Shown piece after piece: positions 24,708 through 33,213 of a DNA stretch of 33,325 nt. How positions within the stretch are numbered: position 1 is the stretch's first letter; every line of letters begins with the position of its first letter. A program made the translations under genes and the position numbers. The notes under the pieces are model-generated. The model had not been told where the DNA came from, did not search any database, and worked only from the letters and a program-made list of their open reading frames with translations. Source of the stretch: Bradyrhizobium vignae (GTDB lineage Bacteria > Pseudomonadota > Alphaproteobacteria > Rhizobiales > Xanthobacteraceae); the NCBI RefSeq assembly GCF_004114425.1, contig NZ_RDQF01000072.1, positions 1 to 33,325 of the forward strand, read 5' to 3'.

Positions 24708-26412
24708 CTGCGACCCAATCGAGAACGCCATCCATGACGGTGATGAGGCTGGCATCGGCCTCGTCGTAGGCGGGACCGACAATAGTCCGTCCTGCCGTTT
24801 CCATCGTGGTGATGGTCTTCAGCCAACCAAAGCGCGCCGCTGCGTCCCCTAGAAGGGTGCGGCTGGCGGGGCTGAGGCTGCCAAAGAGCGCCTCGGTTTG
24901 CAGATCGTCAAGCGTCCTTGTGTTATTGGAGATTGTTTTGATATGCGCTTCGATCAAAGCGCGGTCTTTCGCCTCAATGGCAAGGTTCAGAAGTTGGCTC
25001 GCAGGTTCGTCCGGGAGTGCGGCGAACAATTCTTGTTCGAGAGCGCGCCCGCCGCCCCATGCGAACACCTTGCCTCCGCTCGCAATGAACGCTGCTTCGG
25101 CAGTCGCCGGGGCAGGCTTGTCGCTGTCTCGCAGGATCGCCGTCCGGTAGCCAAGAGACTGCAGTGCGATGGCGCGGCTGAAGGTTTCATCGCCATTGCC
25201 GTTGACCAACGTTGCGCCGCATGATGCGAATGATTTTTCGCCGGCAGTAGTGAAATGTTGATCCAGACCGCGCATCAAGCCGATTTCGCTTCCGCCCTCG
25301 CACACCACGATCGAGGAGGCGAGCAGCGCATGGGCGTGGGCGCGAATCGTGCCCTGTACGTCCCCGGCATCGCTGGCACGTCGGACGGTATGCTGTCCGC
25401 CATTCCTGCGGACGATATGAAGTTGTTGGGCGTACAATTCAGTGACAGCGATCGGCGAGTGGCTCGTAACAAAAACCTGCAACGGCGGCACGTCTTCCTT
25501 GGCACCTAGCGCACCGAGCAAGCGAATGATCCGGTGCGGCTCGAGCCCATATTCCAGTTCGTCGATCAGAAACGTCGTTGCCTTCTCTGCCGCCTTCCGC
25601 TGCAGGGCGGCGATCAGCAGCCGCGACGAACCAAGCCCGAGAGCCCGTAGCGGCACACCCTCTTCATCATGGAGCGAGATGGTGCCGCCAGTGAACGTGA
25701 CCGAACCGGCATCGATCAACGCCTGCACGGCCTTTCCGACTGGTACGCCCATATCTCCTGCCGCTGCCGTGACGAGTTTGAGAGGCTCCTCGAGCTCTTC
25801 AAGTTCCTTTTGGTCAAACGCGTCGCGCATCTCGCGAGCTGCCCGCGTCAGTTCCTTTGATGCGTCCGCCTTGCCGTCTGTCAGCTTGGTCAGCACGGAC
25901 CCTCTGCGCCACGTCAGATGCATGCCCCCCGTGACGCCAAGCCTGGCCGGAGCGATACGCGTGCGATCGGCCCAGTTGAGATTACGTGTCCGACCTGCAG
26001 CCTGGGCACGCGGCGAGAGAAGCGTCCATTCCGGCTCGAGGTCGTCTTGGACTGTAAGCTGGAGCGTCAGGGCGGTTTCGAGCCCGGCGCCGGGTTCCTG
26101 CTCCACCAACCCGGTGGCCGGATCGAAACCCACGAGGAAGTCGCCATACGCGTCGATGTTCTTCAGAGGGTCATCGAGGGCGCCAAGAGTCACCGCAATG
26201 CGGATCGCGCGCCCGAAATCAAGGGCATGGAAATCGGCGTCAGTGAAGGAAAGCGATCGTCGTGCTCCAAGGCAAAGATCGATGGCATCCAGAATCGTCG
26301 ACTTGCCGCTATCGCCCGGTCCGATGAGGCAATTTATCCCCGGACCAGGTACCCAGCGAAGCGTCTTCACCGCTCGAAAATTCTCAATCTCAAGCACACG
26401 GACCAGCGCCAT
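24694..26412 (-). CDS. gajA: Gabija nuclease GajA (OLD-family ATPase-TOPRIM), 572 aa
   Basis: GajA is a sequence-specific nicking endonuclease that senses nucleotide depletion in phage infection. The ABC-type ATPase half has LEIENFRAVKTL, Walker A GPGDSGKST (31-39), a signature-like GLGSSR (near 259-264), Walker B TFLIDELEYGLEP (280-292) and an H-loop TSHS (316-319). The TOPRIM half has VVCEGGSE with E372 and ILRDSDKP with D429 and D431. The 572-aa length and the following gajB agree with Gabija (about 580 aa). The start at 26412 leaves 149 bp to the divergent PrlF gene. It could be read as a general OLD-family protein, but the partner makes Gabija the better call. Confidence 0.87.
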   Translation of the reverse strand: MALVRVLEIENFRAVKTLRWVPGPGINCLIGPGDSGKSTILDAIDLCLGARRSLSFTDADFHALDFGRAIRIAVTLGALDDPLKNIDAYGDFLVGFDPATGLVEQEPGAGLETALTLQLTVQDDLEPEWTLLSPRAQAAGRTRNLNWADRTRIAPARLGVTGGMHLTWRRGSVLTKLTDGKADASKELTRAAREMRDAFDQKELEELEEPLKLVTAAAGDMGVPVGKAVQALIDAGSVTFTGGTISLHDEEGVPLRALGLGSSRLLIAALQRKAAEKATTFLIDELEYGLEPHRIIRLLGALGAKEDVPPLQVFVTSHSPIAVTELYAQQLHIVRRNGGQHTVRRASDAGDVQGTIRAHAHALLASSIVVCEGGSEIGLMRGLDQHFTTAGEKSFASCGATLVNGNGDETFSRAIALQSLGYRTAILRDSDKPAPATAEAAFIASGGKVFAWGGGRALEQELFAALPDEPASQLLNLAIEAKDRALIEAHIKTISNNTRTLDDLQTEALFGSLSPASRTLLGDAAARFGWLKTITTMETAGRTIVGPAYDEADASLITVMDGVLDWVADGGR

Positions 26413-26504
26413 TGGGCGTTCTTTCTGCTAGTTCGTCAGGGGAATACGCACCGAACGGGCAGAATTCCGCCGTTGTCGGCCAGCCCGCACCAGCCGAGCT
26501 GAAC

Positions 26505-26531
26505 TTGACTTACAATGCAAATGCATTACAT
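26505..26531 (+). promoter_or_regulatory. promoter and operator of the PrlF-YhaV operon
   Basis: TTGACT (26505-26510) is a good -35 candidate. Directly after it an interrupted palindrome AATGCA-AA-TGCATT (26514-26527) lies where the spacer and -10 (TTACAT, 26526-26531) should be. PrlF-type antitoxins repress their own promoters, so this palindrome is the natural operator candidate. The ATG is 30 bp further on, with AAGGAG in front. Confidence 0.5.
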
Positions 26532-26561
26532 CGGATGATATTGAGATGCAAGGAGCCGGTC

Positions 26562-26903
26562 ATGGCCAAAACGGCCGAAATCCTCGAAATCCCCGCCACC
26601 ATCACCGAGCGCGGCCAGACGACTGTGCCGGCCGCTATCCGTAAAATGCTGGCTCTCGGCAAGCGCGACAAGGTCGTGTTCCGTGGCCTCGCCGACGGCA
26701 CTGTCGTCATCGCGAAGAAGCAGAGGCGTGAAGCCGAAGCTGACCCTGTGATCGGCACGTTCCTTGAATTCCTGGCACGTGACATGGCTCACGAGCCAGG
26801 ACGAATTCGATCGGTGCCGAAGTCGCTGGTTGCGCGCGGCAAGGGGGTGGTCCGGGGTGTCAAGGTCGATCTCGACGCAGCGCTCCCGGATGACGAAGGG
26901 TGA
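26562..26903 (+). CDS. prlF: PrlF-family antitoxin (AbrB/SpoVT-type), 113 aa
   Basis: PrlF (SohA) is the antitoxin of the PrlF-YhaV type II pair; it binds the toxin and its own promoter. The sequence ATITERGQTTVPAAIRKMLA is the swapped-hairpin AbrB DNA-binding motif, followed by KVVFRGLADGTVVIAKK. The C-terminus (VIGTFLEFLARDMAHEPGRI onward) matches the toxin-binding region of the family. AAGGAG lies 6 bp before ATG 26562; the open frame to 26412 lies upstream of that site and is not expected to be translated. The stop overlaps yhaV (GTGA), the usual coupling of antitoxin and toxin. Confidence 0.88.
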   Translation: MAKTAEILEIPATITERGQTTVPAAIRKMLALGKRDKVVFRGLADGTVVIAKKQRREAEADPVIGTFLEFLARDMAHEPGRIRSVPKSLVARGKGVVRGVKVDLDAALPDDEG

Positions 26904-27406
26904 GCGACGACACCATCGAAATCAATGGTTGGAAAATCTATGCGCACCCTCTCTTCCTCGATCAACTCGAGGCGATGATCGAAAAGGTCGAGCAAGCGCG
27001 CAAAAAGGATCCGAAGAACTATAAAAAGAAGCGCGCCGCAAAGCTCCTTGCGGCCGTGCTGAAGGTCGCATTCGAGGATATTCCCAGCGACCCGACTCGG
27101 GACGTCTATCGTCAAGGTTCGACGCTGGCCGATGAATACAAGCACTGGTTCAGTGCAAAGTTTTTGCAGCAATTTCGCCTGTTTTTTCGCTACCAAAAAT
27201 CAGCCGGCGGCAACGTCATCATACTGGCCTGGGTCAACGATGACTCAACGTTGCGTGCCTACGAGAGTGCCAATGATGCCTACGCCGTGTTTCGAAAGAT
27301 GCTGAAGCGCGGCAACCCTCCGGACGATTGGACGAAACTTAGCGAATCAGCTCGAGCGCCCGATGCAAAGCGGCGTGTTCGGAACGCGGCTAGGCTACAG
27401 AAATAA
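26900..27406 (+). CDS. yhaV: YhaV-family toxin (RelE-like RNase), 168 aa
   Basis: YhaV is a RelE-superfamily endoribonuclease that cleaves mRNA and is held inactive by PrlF. The start is GTG 26900, overlapping prlF. The sequence INGWKIYAHPLFLDQLEAMI opens as in YhaV. The segment DPTRDVYRQGSTLADEYKHW and FLQQFRLFFRYQKS carry the basic and aromatic residues of the RelE core, and VILAWVNDDSTLRAYES is the C-terminal strand. Length fits the family (about 155-170 aa). It stabilises the island or takes part in abortive infection. Confidence 0.88.
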   Translation: MSDDTIEINGWKIYAHPLFLDQLEAMIEKVEQARKKDPKNYKKKRAAKLLAAVLKVAFEDIPSDPTRDVYRQGSTLADEYKHWFSAKFLQQFRLFFRYQKSAGGNVIILAWVNDDSTLRAYESANDAYAVFRKMLKRGNPPDDWTKLSESARAPDAKRRVRNAARLQK

Positions 27407-27496
27407 CAGCTTCGTATTGCCTTCGCTCGACGCGCACGCTGAAACCCTTGAGATAGGGGCTCTTCAGTCAGCCGGCGGACAAATTTGGGGGACGTC

Positions 27497-28852
27497 GTGA
27501 AACTGAGTCTAAAAGAGATTCATCCAGGATGCATCGCAGTCCAGTGCGAAGCCGATCCGAATATTTACAAATCCCTCAAGCCGGATGAGCCGATCCCGAA
27601 CCCTTTGCCCACCAAGGATGTCATTTGGTTCGATGCCACCAAGTCAACAATTATCATTCGACCCATTATCACATACCCGTCCGAGCGATATTTTGAAGCA
27701 AAGTACGGCCAGCTCGAAGAGATCGTCCTGGAAGGTTTTGATTTCGAGCTACCCGAGGATGAACCCGCCATACACGACGCACTCTTCCAGCTTCCTACCG
27801 GCTTCATCAAGAATATCGAAGCCGGCCTCGGATTTCCAAAGGAATATAGTTCAATCGTTGACAGTATCGAGGAGCTCGATGATGTCACCAGCCTGATTAT
27901 CACTAAGCGAGGCTCGACGCGCCTCGACGGTGCGTGTTTTCATCTGACTTACCGCGAATTCGAAACACTGCGCCTATCATTGGCGCGCATCACAAGAGGG
28001 TATCAACGCGAGGGACGAATAGACAGGGCGATCAAGTCTTATAACACCTTGCTGACAACACTGGACCCTGAGCGATTTCCGGAAAAGCGGCGACCGCTCA
28101 AGAAAGACACGATCTCCAATTTGCTTGTTGGTCGCGAATACTCCAAGTCCGAGCTCTCAAAGCGCGACCGAGCTGGCATGGTCGCTGCAGTCCGCTCAAG
28201 CGCTCCAACGATAGCGACCGAAACGCCGGAGGTGCTTTATGGACTTCAACGCGACATCGAGCTTGTTAGCCTCGATGTTCTGATTGAGCGGTTTCGAGAA
28301 ATGATCGACAAGAAGCTGCCCGAGAGCTCTTGGCAGAAGCTGTTTGCATCAAACCCGTTCATACTTTCGATGCTGTTCGGATATCCGATCGTCGAAGTGC
28401 TGGGGCAGGCTCATGTAGGAGGGGCGGCTCTGACGGGAAGGGGCGGAAAGATCGCTGATTTTCTGGTCAAGAATGAAGGAACCAACAACGTGGCGTTGGT
28501 CGAAATCAAGACACCGCACACCCAGCTGCTCGGAAAGGAATTCCGCGGCGGCGTGTATCCTGCTTCGGGCGATCTCGTGGGTTCGGTTGCCCAAGTTCTC
28601 GACCAACGCTATCAGTTTCAAAAAAATATAGCACAGATCAAGGATGCAAGTGAGATCGCCGACATAGTATCTTACTCCGTTGATTGCGTCGTTGTTGCGG
28701 GGAAAACCCCGGAAGGAAAGGCCGAGCAGAAGTGTTTGGAATTGTTCCGCCGCAGTATGAAGGACGTTCAGATTTACGCGTTCGACGAAATCTTGCAGAA
28801 GCTGGTTCAGCTTCGCGACTTTCTAGCTAGCGACGAAGCCACTGAACCATAA
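27497..28852 (+). CDS. sduA: Shedu anti-phage nuclease SduA (DUF4263), 451 aa
   Basis: Shedu is a one-gene defence system whose SduA protein has a C-terminal PD-(D/E)XK nuclease. Here the C-terminal 170 residues match: LPESSWQKLFASNPFIL, GKIADFLVKN with D321, VALVEIKTPHTQLL with E336 and K338, and GDLVGSVAQVLDQRYQ with the conserved Q. The N-terminal 270 residues form the variable region of Shedu proteins thought to sense the trigger. I chose GTG 27497, with GGGGGA upstream; a TTG at 27485 is the alternative. The gene is richer in AT than the Gabija genes, suggesting a separate origin. It stands alone, as usual for Shedu. Confidence 0.85.
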   Translation: MKLSLKEIHPGCIAVQCEADPNIYKSLKPDEPIPNPLPTKDVIWFDATKSTIIIRPIITYPSERYFEAKYGQLEEIVLEGFDFELPEDEPAIHDALFQLPTGFIKNIEAGLGFPKEYSSIVDSIEELDDVTSLIITKRGSTRLDGACFHLTYREFETLRLSLARITRGYQREGRIDRAIKSYNTLLTTLDPERFPEKRRPLKKDTISNLLVGREYSKSELSKRDRAGMVAAVRSSAPTIATETPEVLYGLQRDIELVSLDVLIERFREMIDKKLPESSWQKLFASNPFILSMLFGYPIVEVLGQAHVGGAALTGRGGKIADFLVKNEGTNNVALVEIKTPHTQLLGKEFRGGVYPASGDLVGSVAQVLDQRYQFQKNIAQIKDASEIADIVSYSVDCVVVAGKTPEGKAEQKCLELFRRSMKDVQIYAFDEILQKLVQLRDFLASDEATEP

Positions 28853-28893
28853 GCCGCGTTCAAAAATATCTCGCTGTAATTGATGGCGGCGCC

Positions 28894-30822
28894 ATGGATC
28901 CGTTGGCTGCACTGTCCAAAATTGGCCACGCCTTCTTCGCCCGAGATGGCGTGAGGCTTGCCTTTGGCAAGCGTTGGGATGGGGAGATCATCCACATTTC
29001 GCAAGCGTCGCGTGGCTCGGCATGTGGGTGTCAGTGTCCGGCGAAGAATTGCGGCCGTAAGCTCGTCGCGCGAAAGCCTGACAGTGACATGGCTCACCAC
29101 TTCGCGCATGCGCCACTGACGGCGGCGGAGCGGGCTTCAGGTATCGCCCCGAGCTGCAAACACGGCAATATGACGGCGCTTCACCATTACGCAGAGCAAC
29201 TGCTCAATAGCCGAAAAAGCCTGGTCCTTCCCCCCGTGCAGGCCACGTGCGGCGCACGCACCAGGACAATTCGCCAAGCAAAACCCTTCGTCTTTGACTC
29301 AGCTATGCTGGAGACCATGGATGGCGAAACCATCCCGGCCGTAATCCTGCAAAAAGGCGATGATCGAATGCAGGTAGAGGTCTACGTGACGCATCGCTGT
29401 GGCCCGGAGAAGCGAGCCAAGATCGCGGGCGCAGGCATCTCGGCAGTCGAAATTGATCTGTCCGCGCTGTCACGAGACACGACTATAGCCGGCCTCGACG
29501 AGGCTATTCTTACATCGGCTCCACGCGAATGGATCTACAATCGCAGGGCCGCTCACGTTGGACATGAACTGGAGCGAATAGCGAGACAGGAGGCAGCTGC
29601 CGCAGAAGAGAGGCGCCGAAACCAGATCGAGAAGGTCAAGGCAGCCTACGCTTCCGCGCGACAAAGGGCACTAGGATCTGACTGGCAGGAGTCGCCCCAG
29701 GTACAAGCTGTTACTGCGGCGGGAGATGCCGGGCTCCTCGACGGACCTTCCGTAGGAGATGGATATTTCACGGTTGATCCCAGGGTTTGGAAGGCGGGCA
29801 TCCTATGTGACATGGTGCCGCGTTTCCTTGGCCTCACTCCACTCTCCGTGATCGGAGAATTCCGTACGCGCGGCTGGATAAATGAACAGTTCGCTAGCCG
29901 CAGCCAGAACGAGGACTCGCTTCTTTCAGACGCCAACCTTCCCAACGGCGGTGCCGAACAGGCCGTGGTCAGGTTCTTGCGGTCTCTTGCTGTCAAGGGA
30001 GTGGTCGAAGATACGGGCTGGGCATGGAAGCAGACGCAGGGCCGATCCGCCGAATTGCATCAGCGCCGCATTGAGCAAGAGCGTGCCCATCGAGAGGCTG
30101 CACAGCTGGCGGTGCGGCTGGCATCTCTGAAAGGTCTGGGCGAAAGCATAGCCCTCCTTGGATCCGATGTTGAGCGACAGGGCTTCGAAATCGCATCCTG
30201 GATGGAGCACGCGCCGGACGGCCAGCAATCCTTGAAGCAAATCGCCATGAAGGGCGATGCCGCTTGGCAAGCATTGAAAGGATCTCTCGCGACCACGCTT
30301 GCAGTTCTCAAAGATGAATCTGTGCAGGAGGCCGACGATCTTGGGCTGCCGGTTCGTGGCGCGCTTAAGACAATGCGTTCGATCCACGACAGCCGGGCCG
30401 CCCAGCGCAAGGTCGAAGAGGAGGAAGCAGAGCGACTTCAGCGATTGGAGCGGATGGAGACAATCACGGCTCTTTCAATCTCGTGGATCGGCGATGCTCA
30501 TTCGAATTGGCTAGAGGCACCACACTCGAACCTCGACGGGATGTCGCCGCGCGAAGCCGCTGCACGGTCTGGAGAGTATCTCGAAATTGCAACCCGTCTG
30601 CTGCGCAGCTTTCAAGCAGAGTTGATCAAGAAAGCGAAATGGGTGGATGAGCTGGAGCGAGAAGCATCCAAGCTGCTCCCGCGGGCCGACATGCTTCGCC
30701 TCTACATGACAGCCGGCGATCCCGAGCTGCCCGGCCTGGTCTCTCCGACCGTCCACACAAAGGACGAGCAAACGATGCGGAAATGTTTGGCGCTCTTGAG
30801 GCGTCGTTACGGCAAGCGGTAG
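28894..30822 (+). CDS. CoiA-like nuclease-domain protein with coiled-coil C-terminus, 642 aa
   Basis: The N-terminal 200 residues resemble CoiA-type proteins: a cysteine cluster (C44, C46, C48, C53 in ACGCQCPAKNCGRKL), then HHFAH at 68-72, a second His/Cys part (SCKHGNMTALHHYAEQLL) and a PD-(D/E)XK-like core (FVFDSAML, MQVEVYVTH, AVEIDLS). CoiA is a competence-induced protein with a predicted nuclease fold. The remaining 440 residues are a long Glu/Arg/Ala-rich helical part (ERIARQEAAAAEERRRNQIE onward), with a folded segment near 290-400. Starting ATG 28894 follows a GGCGGCG. It lies 41 bp after sduA on the same strand. A defence role is inferred from the neighbours. Confidence 0.65.
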   Translation: MDPLAALSKIGHAFFARDGVRLAFGKRWDGEIIHISQASRGSACGCQCPAKNCGRKLVARKPDSDMAHHFAHAPLTAAERASGIAPSCKHGNMTALHHYAEQLLNSRKSLVLPPVQATCGARTRTIRQAKPFVFDSAMLETMDGETIPAVILQKGDDRMQVEVYVTHRCGPEKRAKIAGAGISAVEIDLSALSRDTTIAGLDEAILTSAPREWIYNRRAAHVGHELERIARQEAAAAEERRRNQIEKVKAAYASARQRALGSDWQESPQVQAVTAAGDAGLLDGPSVGDGYFTVDPRVWKAGILCDMVPRFLGLTPLSVIGEFRTRGWINEQFASRSQNEDSLLSDANLPNGGAEQAVVRFLRSLAVKGVVEDTGWAWKQTQGRSAELHQRRIEQERAHREAAQLAVRLASLKGLGESIALLGSDVERQGFEIASWMEHAPDGQQSLKQIAMKGDAAWQALKGSLATTLAVLKDESVQEADDLGLPVRGALKTMRSIHDSRAAQRKVEEEEAERLQRLERMETITALSISWIGDAHSNWLEAPHSNLDGMSPREAAARSGEYLEIATRLLRSFQAELIKKAKWVDELEREASKLLPRADMLRLYMTAGDPELPGLVSPTVHTKDEQTMRKCLALLRRRYGKR

Positions 30823-30901
30823 TGTCGGTATGCACTACATCGAGCTCGAGAAGTCTCGTTGGATTGCGCGCCATCGCATTGCCAGCTTCGAGACTTGCCA
30901 T

Positions 30902-30963
30902 GAACCTCCAAGGCGCCAAATAGGGTTAGGGCGAGTGAGACGCTCCCGCCAGCCTGGAGGTTC
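30902..30963. repeat. inverted repeat between convergent genes
   Basis: GAACCTCCAAGGC (30902-30914) pairs with GCCTGGAGGTTC (30952-30963) apart from one bulged A, with 37 bases between. A smaller GCG...CGC pairing lies inside. It sits between the end of the CoiA-like gene and the end of the HNH gene, so a bidirectional terminator is possible, though there is no T-run. The right arm overlaps the HNH stop. Confidence 0.4.
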
Positions 30964-31735
30964 AGCAACTTGATGATGGGCGTCTTGGCGGCAGAAAAAC
31001 GAGCGATTCATTCCGGAGAGTCGCCGCGGCTTCCAAATCACGAAGGCCCGGCTGCTGGGGTGACATGTCGATCAAGAACATCAGACCAAGGATCGCTACG
31101 CTAAACAGCGGAAAATCACGTCCGTCCTTTACGATCGGATTGGATGCGCCCGTGACAGGTCCTAGGGTCTGAGTTGTGTCCATCACCGCACGCAGTTTTG
31201 GCGCGTCAGGTCGACCCCACACGAACGCACGAATATGTTCGTATTGTGTGTCAGCGGCTTCGGTTACGCCATAGTGTCTGGCGACAAGGTTGAGCCCGAT
31301 CTTGTAAAGTGCACGCACAAAACGGGGGTCATTCCCGAACTCCTGGCTGAATCCGAGCCGTCCGGCCTCCGGATCTATCCACGTGTCAAAAATGCCGTTG
31401 GACTTGGCAGCTGGGTGCAGGCGCTTTCCCTCTGCCTCCACAATTTGGGGCCCAGCGTTGATAAAAATATGCTGTCCAGTTTCCAAGTGTTTGCTGCTGA
31501 TGGCGCGCCAGCCATCAATCGTAGGTCTGCGCCCGCCCTTTCGGCACACACCATAGACAACGGTCGCTACCTCGAACTGCTTTAATAGGGCCTGATCCAC
31601 CGTCCCCAAAGCATTGTTGCAGTTCACGCACACCACGTTGCGCAAGACCAGGTCTTTCGGGCACCCGAGAGACTCTGGGATGCCGTGCTCAGTCGAAAGG
31701 CGTTCAAATTCGTTTCGGCACCAAATACAGATCAT
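30962..31735 (-). CDS. HNH endonuclease family protein, 257 aa
   Basis: The N-terminus has the HNH_5-like pattern: C3-x2-C6 in MICIWCRN, then STEHGIPESLG with E16-H17, and C36-x2-C39-N in VVCVNCNNALG. The four Cys hold a structural zinc and the His would be the general base. The C-terminal 200 residues are unassigned and carry a hydrophobic segment (FSVAILGLMFLIDM). I chose ATG 31735; an upstream TTG at 31774 would follow the PLD stop directly. With the PLD gene upstream it makes a two-gene nuclease operon. Restriction or defence is likely but unshown. Confidence 0.7.
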   Translation of the reverse strand: MICIWCRNEFERLSTEHGIPESLGCPKDLVLRNVVCVNCNNALGTVDQALLKQFEVATVVYGVCRKGGRRPTIDGWRAISSKHLETGQHIFINAGPQIVEAEGKRLHPAAKSNGIFDTWIDPEAGRLGFSQEFGNDPRFVRALYKIGLNLVARHYGVTEAADTQYEHIRAFVWGRPDAPKLRAVMDTTQTLGPVTGASNPIVKDGRDFPLFSVAILGLMFLIDMSPQQPGLRDLEAAATLRNESLVFLPPRRPSSSC

Positions 31736-31774
31736 TGCGCGTACAAAGTTGATATTACCCGCTCTACAGTTCAA

Positions 31775-33070
31775 TCAGTCCTCGAGCTGCCCCTCGAATT
31801 TTACCAAAAGAGATGTAGCCAGGCCTTCCCCTTCCAGATGCAGGCCAATCTCGTCGAGAGGATTGTCGGGCGACCCCGTCTGAGAGCCCCAATTCATCGT
31901 GCTCACGACGACATCATCATTGCCCCACAGCAGGAATTTCGCGTGGACTTGCGGATCCTCCACGGCAATCAGATCGACGACGCCGTTCAGCCGATCGCGG
32001 TGGGCCCTGACATGCCGCCGCTTGATGGGTCCAGACGGGCGCGAGTAATAGACACGGACGTCGTCGAGCCGGCGGCCCGCGATTTCGGCCGGGTTGAAGA
32101 GCCCGGGCACCATGGGTGCGCCGACCTTGTTGCTGCAGCAAACGAACCGTTCATCGGCCTCGTGCGCCACCTGCCGGAGCAATCGCTCGTGATCGTCAGC
32201 CTGCAGGAAAGTCATCCGAACCGGCACACGATGACCGGTGTCGGTGGTGGGTGATAAGGGGCTTCTGGCTCGCCGCAAATCCGATGCCATGAACTGAAGC
32301 GTTTCGATCGAACGACTGGCGCTGGAAAGAGGCGAGATGATCGAACGCAAAAGATCCAAGCCGGCCGCTGCCGCCTGATTTTCGGTGAGCTCGACAGAAA
32401 GCTCCACGGCCGAAAAAGGCGACGACAGCCAATTGGAGGAGCCGAGCAAGACGACAGAACCTCCTTGGCCGTCATCCGCGGCGAGACATTTCACGTGGCT
32501 TCGAACCGAGTCGCGGTGCGCAAGCACAAAACCACGCGCGTGGCGCACCGCGGAGAGGCGGACGTTCAGCTCCTGCATTGCGATTGCATTTCTTCTCTCG
32601 GCGTCAAGCACGGTACCATAGAACAAATGGCAACGCACGCCACGTCGACATGCCCGCTCGAGCGCGACGCGGACCCGTTCGTGGCGCTCCGTGTATTTTC
32701 CTTCGTGCGGCGTGATGAAGGTCGAAAGTACAAAGACGTCTTCTTCGGCCTGGCCGACGATGCGCTCGAAGGTCTCCAGATGCTCGTCGCCACCTATGAT
32801 CAAGTCGTCGGTGGATATCATCGTATCGATGGTCGATGACCGGTCCGGTTCTGGATCGCTTGCTTCAGGAAGGATGCCGGTTTTGATCGTTGCTCGAAGG
32901 GCTCCAATCAGATCCTGACTGGCTCCCTCGGGGAGCAGACCGTTTTTCACATCATTGAGTTCGATGGCGAGGTATTTTCTTTCGAGGACGGAATTCACGG
33001 TTTGCACGCCGCGCAACCATTCGCCTGGGCGGAGCATGTTCGTCACAAACTGCGTGACGCGAACTGCCAT
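31775..33070 (-). CDS. phospholipase-D-fold (HKD) nuclease-like protein, 431 aa as annotated
   Basis: Two HKD-type halves are visible. The first is canonical: SHVKCLAADD with H192, K194, D199 and LLGSSNWL (G210-S-S-N213). The second, VHAKFLLWGNDDVVVSTMNW, keeps H376, K378, S390 and N393 but has G instead of D at the usual position, as if the Asp had moved. PLD-fold proteins cut DNA or lipids; this one is next to an HNH nuclease, so DNA is more likely. The frame stays open upstream of ATG 33070 with protein-like sequence (LVLETVGHSVFRNRDVETAP) until the IS5 end near 33204, so the true N-terminus may have been removed by that insertion. Confidence 0.7.
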   Translation of the reverse strand: MAVRVTQFVTNMLRPGEWLRGVQTVNSVLERKYLAIELNDVKNGLLPEGASQDLIGALRATIKTGILPEASDPEPDRSSTIDTMISTDDLIIGGDEHLETFERIVGQAEEDVFVLSTFITPHEGKYTERHERVRVALERACRRGVRCHLFYGTVLDAERRNAIAMQELNVRLSAVRHARGFVLAHRDSVRSHVKCLAADDGQGGSVVLLGSSNWLSSPFSAVELSVELTENQAAAAGLDLLRSIISPLSSASRSIETLQFMASDLRRARSPLSPTTDTGHRVPVRMTFLQADDHERLLRQVAHEADERFVCCSNKVGAPMVPGLFNPAEIAGRRLDDVRVYYSRPSGPIKRRHVRAHRDRLNGVVDLIAVEDPQVHAKFLLWGNDDVVVSTMNWGSQTGSPDNPLDEIGLHLEGEGLATSLLVKFEGQLED

Positions 33071-33213
33071 CGTGTCATCGGTCTCATCGGGGCCCGCAGG
33101 AAAGTTGACCTTGTGATCCGCGTGGGACAATCGATGGAGCGGGGCGGTTTCGACGTCGCGATTGCGAAAGACGGAGTGCCCGACCGTCTCCAGCACCAGA
33201 CTAGGGTCCGGAC

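Noticed and set aside
25442..26502. 329- and 194-codon plus-strand frames over gajA
   Set aside because: They are long only because of high GC on the antisense of gajA; the Walker and TOPRIM motifs are on the minus strand.
26412..26561. N-terminal extension of PrlF
   Set aside because: The promoter, palindrome and AAGGAG all lie inside it, and the family starts near MAKTAEILEI.
31685..32254. 189-codon plus-strand frame over the PLD gene
   Set aside because: It is antisense to the HKD-containing gene and has no protein-like features.
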